From: Neocallimastix lanati (nom. inval.) | Lineage: Eukaryota > Neocallimastigomycota > Neocallimastigomycetes > Neocallimastigales > Neocallimastigaceae | DNA length: 64,000 nt | NCBI GenBank assembly: GCA_016946835.1 | Contig: JACVTC010000153.1 | Span: 340,001-404,000 of the forward strand | Direction: 5' to 3' | The notes under the pieces: generated by a model | Databases searched by the model: none | What the model saw: only the letters and a program-made list of their open reading frames with translations | Told to the model about the DNA's origin: nothing | Position numbers and translations under genes: made by a program | In this document: positions 59,453 through 64,000 of the stretch, piece by piece | Numbering within the stretch: the first letter of the stretch is position 1 | Layout: every line of letters begins with the position of its first letter

Positions 59453-60424
59453 AATAAAATAAAGGAAGAATAAAATAAAAATAATAAAAATAATAAAAAT
59501 AATAAAAAAAATAGATAAAAATTTTTTTTTTTTTTTTATATATATATAATAAAATAAAATAAAAAATAAAAGAGAAAGTAAATTCCTTTTAAATAGTAAA
59601 TAAAAAATATTGGTGTTGAATATATGAAAGCTTGAAATATAAAATTGTTCTTGATGATTTAATAGATTTTAGATTTTGTAAATAATTGATTTTATCCGGT
59701 ATAACTGATATAATATTTATAAATTAACTCAAGGGTTAGTAATTTATTGATACAAAATTACTTGTATATACTGTTAAAATGAATAATTGTTTCTTTTTAT
59801 CGTTTGACTGATTGTAATTCTTTCAATTAATAAAGCGCTTTAAGATGTTAAAAATTTTCTGTTGAATAATCATAAATTAGCTAAAAGTATATTTAAAAAA
59901 GAAAAAATATTAGTAGAAAAAGACTATAAAAAAGATTCCCATCCGTTAAATAATGTCTTAAACACAAGCTTTGGAGTGAATCAATCTCCTACATTTCCAT
60001 TTTACAATAGCTACATGAAAGTATAAATAATACTATAGAAAAATATATATACAAAATAATGCTAAAGTAAAAAATACAATAGATTCATTACAATGATAAT
60101 ATGTAGAAACTACATGATATTAATAATTATACAATTCCAATGTTACTACATATCCAGTTTAAAACAATATAAAACATCAGGTTCACTTTCTACAGTCTTC
60201 CAGTATTCCAGTTTTCACTCTTCGTACTAGAAGCCACTTTAGAAAGGATAACCATCGACTATCATCAGAATCACAGAGAGCTGTAATTAGTACACCTGAT
60301 ATAGGTTAATCCTTTTCCATCAACCCTCCATGGACCTGGAAAAACAGTCCACATCATTGGGTTTTTATTATTATACTAATTGCTGATCCCCTCAGAAACC
60401 ATACAGCTTCGGTTCCATCATTGG
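59453..60424 (-). other. Non-coding stretch, possible 5' UTR of LINE copy A
   Basis: No long open frame. The right 270 bp (about 60150-60424) is clearly less A+T-rich than normal spacer, which suggests element sequence rather than host DNA. Whether it belongs to copy A or to an unrelated older insert cannot be decided here. Confidence 0.45.
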
Positions 60425-60466
60425 GGAATGGAATATATAATGATTTTTTTTTCTTTTTTTTTTTTT

Positions 60467-60653
60467 AGACTAGAAAGAGAATAAACATCCAGTGCTTTAT
60501 TAATTAGAAAATTTTATTTATTACGTATTAACAATTTTTTTTTATTTAAAAAAAAAAAAAAAAAAATACATTATATAATTTAAAGATAAAAAAAAAAAAA
60601 TAAAAATGAAATGCAAACGACTAAGTAAAACTAAAAGAATAATAAAAACTAAA

Positions 60654-60686
<33 letters not shown>

Positions 60687-61908
60687 TTAATAAAGGATTT
60701 TAATTAATTAATTATAGAAAATTTAATGTAATAAAGAATAAAAAAAAAATAAATTTCAATTGATAAAAAAAAAAGAATTCTTAGTGAATATATGTATCGT
60801 AACATGATCACCATTTTTAAATAAAAATATAATTTTTTTTTTTTTTGTATATTGAACGCCCACCAAGAAGAGCACTCAATATAAAAGTAATAAATATTAT
60901 TATCATAATCCTTTTCTGAATTTAAAGATACAACACAAGGATTTTTGTTCAATTACCATTGCAAACATCAAAAAAGAGATCATCTAAGAAAAGGTAAAGA
61001 ATTTATTTCTGTAATTTTCCAATTCTTTACAGGCAAAGATACCAGTGAGAAAAGCATGGTACCCTAACACCACAACAAGGGCAACATTTAAGGCAATCTT
61101 CTGGAGACGATTTTTTTTTTTTTTAATTGGAAATACTCATGTCCAATTTAAAACCACAATTTAATTCATGAAATCCAAAAGAATCCCAATTGATACTTAG
61201 GATATTGAAAAGTTATGTTTTTTGATTTCTGAAATAAATCCAAAATCATTCTCCTTATAAATAATTGCTTTTTTAGCTTTTGAGGGTTTGAAGACATCTC
61301 TTTCCCAATAAAACTTTTTTATTTCATTTGTTTTTTTACCATTTAATTTCTTATCCAAAATCCTTGATTCTTTAGTCCATGAGTAATGTGACATAGTAGG
61401 AATATTATTTAGTGAGATGATTAATAATACATGATGAGCTTTTTCCATTTTCTCTTTCAGCGTAATTGAGATATAGCACAGACAGCGCTGAAAGAGGAGG
61501 TATTCTCAAATTCTCAATTCACGAATAATATCATAGAGACTAACAGAAGAGTTGCGAGATTTAAATCCATAACTCCAATAAAGTCCTCTGTTAATAATTT
61601 TTTGAGCTTTAGAGCATCTGCTCTTATTTGAACCAAAGAGAGGAGCATAATATATAACAAAGCTAAGAATAAACGAAATTAAACCATATTTCTTCAATGG
61701 GAGAGGAATAGATTTATTAATAAGAAATTGAAAGTACAAATTTAACTTGACATTTACATTACAGATTTTATCGATTAATGAAATTGTTTTGATTTAATTG
61801 AAAATTTAATTGATCTGACTTTCTTTACCACATATATTTTTATATTCAAGAAACAAATTTAAAAAAAAAAAAAAAAATCATCAAGATTTTCAAGATTAGG
61901 ACCTATAG

Positions 61909-61912
<4 letters not shown>
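60467..61912 (-). mobile_element. LINE copy B, 5'-truncated and RT-deleted
   Basis: Nearly identical to copy A from the 3' terminus (agactagaaagagaataaac at 60467) through the cysteine cluster and C-terminal region (61739-61506 and 61448-61197). It continues across the same RT-deletion junction (61780-61830) to a point in the endonuclease linker (61912). There it stops abruptly at the poly(T) of copy C. Differences from A are scattered single bases and small indels, and its open blocks have the same lengths (77 and 83 residues). The left flank also carries tatataatga and an interrupted poly(T) like that of A. Confidence 0.85.
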
Positions 61913-61965
<53 letters not shown>

Positions 61966-62052
61966 CTAGGAATAAACTTTATTTAATAATATTTTTTTAA
62001 AAAATACATGAAATTTAAATACATGAAATTTTTTTATATTAATATTAAAAAA

Positions 62053-62660
62053 CTACGTTATGAGCTTCGAGGACGAAAAGGCCTCTAACTCTTCCCATTC
62101 ATCGAAGATAACCCCATGTGGATGAAAATTATCATTCGAATCTGTATCAGAATTTCTTCTTTGCCTTATCGTTACGACGTCGACACTCTTGACAACGGTA
62201 GGTCTAACACTATACAAATCGATCATGGTGTAAAAATCACCAATCACAATAGGCATAACGTTAGTAAGGAATTCCGCAAGCCCCACAAAAAATGAAATCG
62301 GGAAAGAAGACTCGTTCGAAGGTGATTGAAAAATATTATTAATAAGTCGCCTTCTTTCCCCCGAGCCGATCTTTAAGATTTCAAATACTGCATTTCCGCC
62401 AAGAAGGATACACAGCACGTAAAAATTGATATTATCATCAAAATCTTCCTCTTTATCATCAGGAATGTTCAATGATTTCTCATGAACAATTAGAGAAAAA
62501 TTAATAAAAATTTCATCAACAAAGGGAATGAAATGTTGCCTAAATTCTTCAAATTTAGGACATAAAAGTATCCAGTGTGTAAAACTAGGTATGCTGTTAC
62601 TCTCACCACAACAAGGGCAGTATGTTGGGCAATTTTCTGATACTAGATTACTTTTAACAT
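62053..62660 (-). pseudogene. LINE copy C C-terminal finger and acidic tail
   Basis: Reads SENCPTYCPCCGESNSIPSF, then THWILLCPKFEEFRQHFIPF, a C-x2-C...H-x4-C finger as found near the C-terminus of many LINE polyproteins. A domain follows with VLCILLGGNAVFEILKIGSG and FFVGLAEFLTNVMPI. The end is EEWEELEAFSSSKLIT and a stop. It is in a different frame from the preceding region (63103-62654). Confidence 0.75.
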
Positions 62661-63197
62661 ACGTTTTTTACATCAAATTTGAATCCACATTTAATTCGTC
62701 CAATCCAAAAAAATCCAAGAGAAAATTGTGAATATTTAAGTGATAGACGATGAATAAATTTTTTAAAACCAAATTTAAATTTCTTGTATTTTGTAGATCT
62801 GATCGCAGGAGTGCTTGAATAATGAATATTTTCCCAGTAAAACTTCCTTATTTCTCCAGGAAGTTTATTACTGTGCTTGTGTACTGCTAAACTCCGTGCT
62901 TTTTTCGTCCATGAATAGTGAGAAAGTGTAGGTATATTTTTGACTAAATGAGAAATAATACAAGAAGAATCTTTCCACTTTTTAAAGCATCGAATCATCG
63001 CCTTAGCACAAAAACTAGCTATAGGAGGTATAGAAAGTTCCTTAGACATATTGTAAATTGAAGTATTGGAGGTTTTATTTTTAAACCCGAAACTCCAATA
63101 CAAACCTCGATTAAAAGCAGTTTGAGCTTTTTCAGTATTCTTTTATTTGAACCAAGTAAGGGAGCATAATAAAGAACTGAACTAAGGACAAAAGAAA

Positions 63198-63990
63198 CTA
63201 GTATACGAGTTTAAAGTAGAAAGGAACATTCCTATTGGTTAAAAATCTAAAGAAAGAGTTAACTGTATAATTAATTTTACTGTTCATCTTAGCAATAATA
63301 GGTTTTAAATCCAACGATTCATTAAAAGGTATACCAAGATATGTATATTGATTAGTGCTTGGTATATAGTTCATACCAAGTCTAAATGTAGGATTTTCAT
63401 AATGTCTTGAAGGAATAAAATTCTTTGGTTTAACAACTAGTGTAGCGCATTTATTGATTCCAAAGGTCATTTCATTTTTAATACCCCAATCATGAGCAAT
63501 ATTCAAAAGGTTTTTAAGTGAAGATTTTGTAGGAGCTAATAATACAATATCATCAGCAAATAATCCACCACAACACTTTTTCTTTTCAGTAATCACACCA
63601 TATCTTTTACATTTATCAAAAATATCATTGATAAATATATTGAATAAGATAGGTGAGAGAGGACACCCTTGGCGAACACCACGGTGTATTGGAAATTCTT
63701 TTGAAAGTTTACCATTAAAGATTGGCACGAGCTTTCGAGGTAAGGTATAGATTAGTAATGAATTGAAGGCATTTACCACGAATACCAAGATTATCTAGTT
63801 TAGTAAGTATATTGTAAATTGGAACTGAATCATAAGCTTTTTTAAGGTCAAGAAAGGCAAGAAAGGTAAATTTATCCTTAAATTTTCTTCTTTGACAAAT
63901 TTCACGAATGGATACAAATAAACTAATACATTCTTCTTTATTTCTAAAACCAAACTGTTCTGGTCTAATTATTTCCATTAGAAAAAGCAT
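63198..63990 (-). pseudogene. LINE copy C reverse-transcriptase palm domain (frameshifted)
   Basis: RNA-directed DNA polymerase for target-primed reverse transcription. Two overlapping frames carry it: 63990-63715, with IRPEQFGFRNKEEC and the motif A aspartate in LDLKKAYD, and 63788-63198, with RQGCPLSP and the FADD catalytic pair. Their overlap at 63715-63788 shows a single frameshift between motifs A and B. Catalytic aspartates are all present. The upstream fingers lie beyond the right edge. Confidence 0.88.
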
Positions 63991-64000
63991 AGTCCGATAT

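Larger units (their letters stand above)
56571..60424 (-). mobile_element. LINE copy A, RT-deleted, with endonuclease motifs
   Basis: Non-LTR retrotransposon. The 3' terminus (AGACTAG read on plus, 56571) is preceded by poly(T), that is, a poly(A) tail on the coding strand. Coding parts run right to left: a leader frame 59435-59208, endonuclease 59052-57911, and C-terminal region 57844-57304, with a cysteine cluster near 57190. The 5' limit is not certain. I place it near 60424, because the motif aatgga-(t)-tatataatga lies both left of the tail (56533-56549) and at 60427-60443, as a target-site duplication would. The right part (60150-60424) is less A+T-rich and non-coding, as a 5' UTR might be. 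The RT palm is missing: the frame passes from NICGKESQIN across two stops straight into the post-RT phrase ISLIDKICNVNVKLN. Confidence 0.8.
61963..64000 (-). mobile_element. LINE copy C with RT core, runs off the window
   Basis: Related but distinct LINE. The 3' terminus agactaggaataaacttta at 61963 follows 50 T (61913-61962). On the minus strand the RT palm is visible: motif A LDLKKAYDSVPIYN (frame from 63990), motif B GVRQGCPLSPILFNIFINDI and motif C GGLFADDIVLLAP (63788-63198). The post-RT region comes next (63103-62654). A C-terminal finger CPTYCPCCGES...HWILLCPKF follows (near 62540-62625), then an acidic C-terminal frame ending in the 139 codons at 62472-62053. The frame breaks between motifs A and B, near 63130-63200 and near 62660, so the copy is not intact as read, unless homopolymer errors are responsible. 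The endonuclease lies outside the window. Confidence 0.88.

Overview
The window is extremely A+T-rich eukaryotic nuclear DNA. It has long poly(A)/poly(T) tracts, (AAT)n/(ATT)n microsatellites, and genes cut into many small exons by A+T-rich GT-AG introns. A PMT-type O-mannosyltransferase, a Cdc15/Cdc7-type septation kinase, an Sds3-like subunit and a TAF1 with no bromodomain visible point to a fungus. The composition, Asn/Lys-rich low complexity and abundant retroelements suggest an anaerobic gut fungus (Neocallimastigomycota). A dictyostelid-like protist is the main alternative. This assignment is inference.

Eight protein-coding genes were reconstructed by hand from splice signals and conserved protein phrases. 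From left to right they are: a PMT-family O-mannosyltransferase (minus strand, cut by the left edge); a 15-exon gene joining a calponin-homology (CH) domain to a Cdc15/SIN-type kinase (minus); LSM4 (plus); a PSMG1-like proteasome assembly chaperone (minus); an SDS3/BRMS1-like histone deacetylase subunit with a very long disordered N-terminus (minus); two ZIP metal transporters (both minus) with a decayed third fragment nearby; and TAF1 of TFIID (plus). They are housekeeping genes with no operon-like link. The only local family expansion is the ZIP set.

The rest is gene-poor A+T-rich DNA with mobile DNA. It holds: a decayed FLYWCH/MULE-like transposase (about 4.4-5.2 kb); a G+C-richer poly(A)-flanked insert of unknown origin in a kinase intron (11.8-12.0 kb); a tandem array of perfect 22-bp palindromes (14.4 kb); a solo LINE 3' end (20.46 kb); a tRNA-derived SINE with a CCA-bearing head and a 16-bp target-site duplication (42.6-43.04 kb); and a second, decayed SINE interrupted by two tandem MITE-like units (43.4-44.3 kb).

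The right end (55.8-64 kb) is a cluster of LINEs, all on the minus strand. Copy A has a full set of apurinic-type endonuclease motifs but no reverse-transcriptase core. Copy B is truncated and shares the same deletion junction. Copy C carries the RT core, and its tail adjoins the truncated end of B. A separate RT remnant lies left of A.

Exon boundaries were read by eye. Those given for PMT, the kinase, LSM4, the chaperone, SDS3 and the ZIP genes keep reading frame and use GT-AG introns, but none is confirmed by transcript data.
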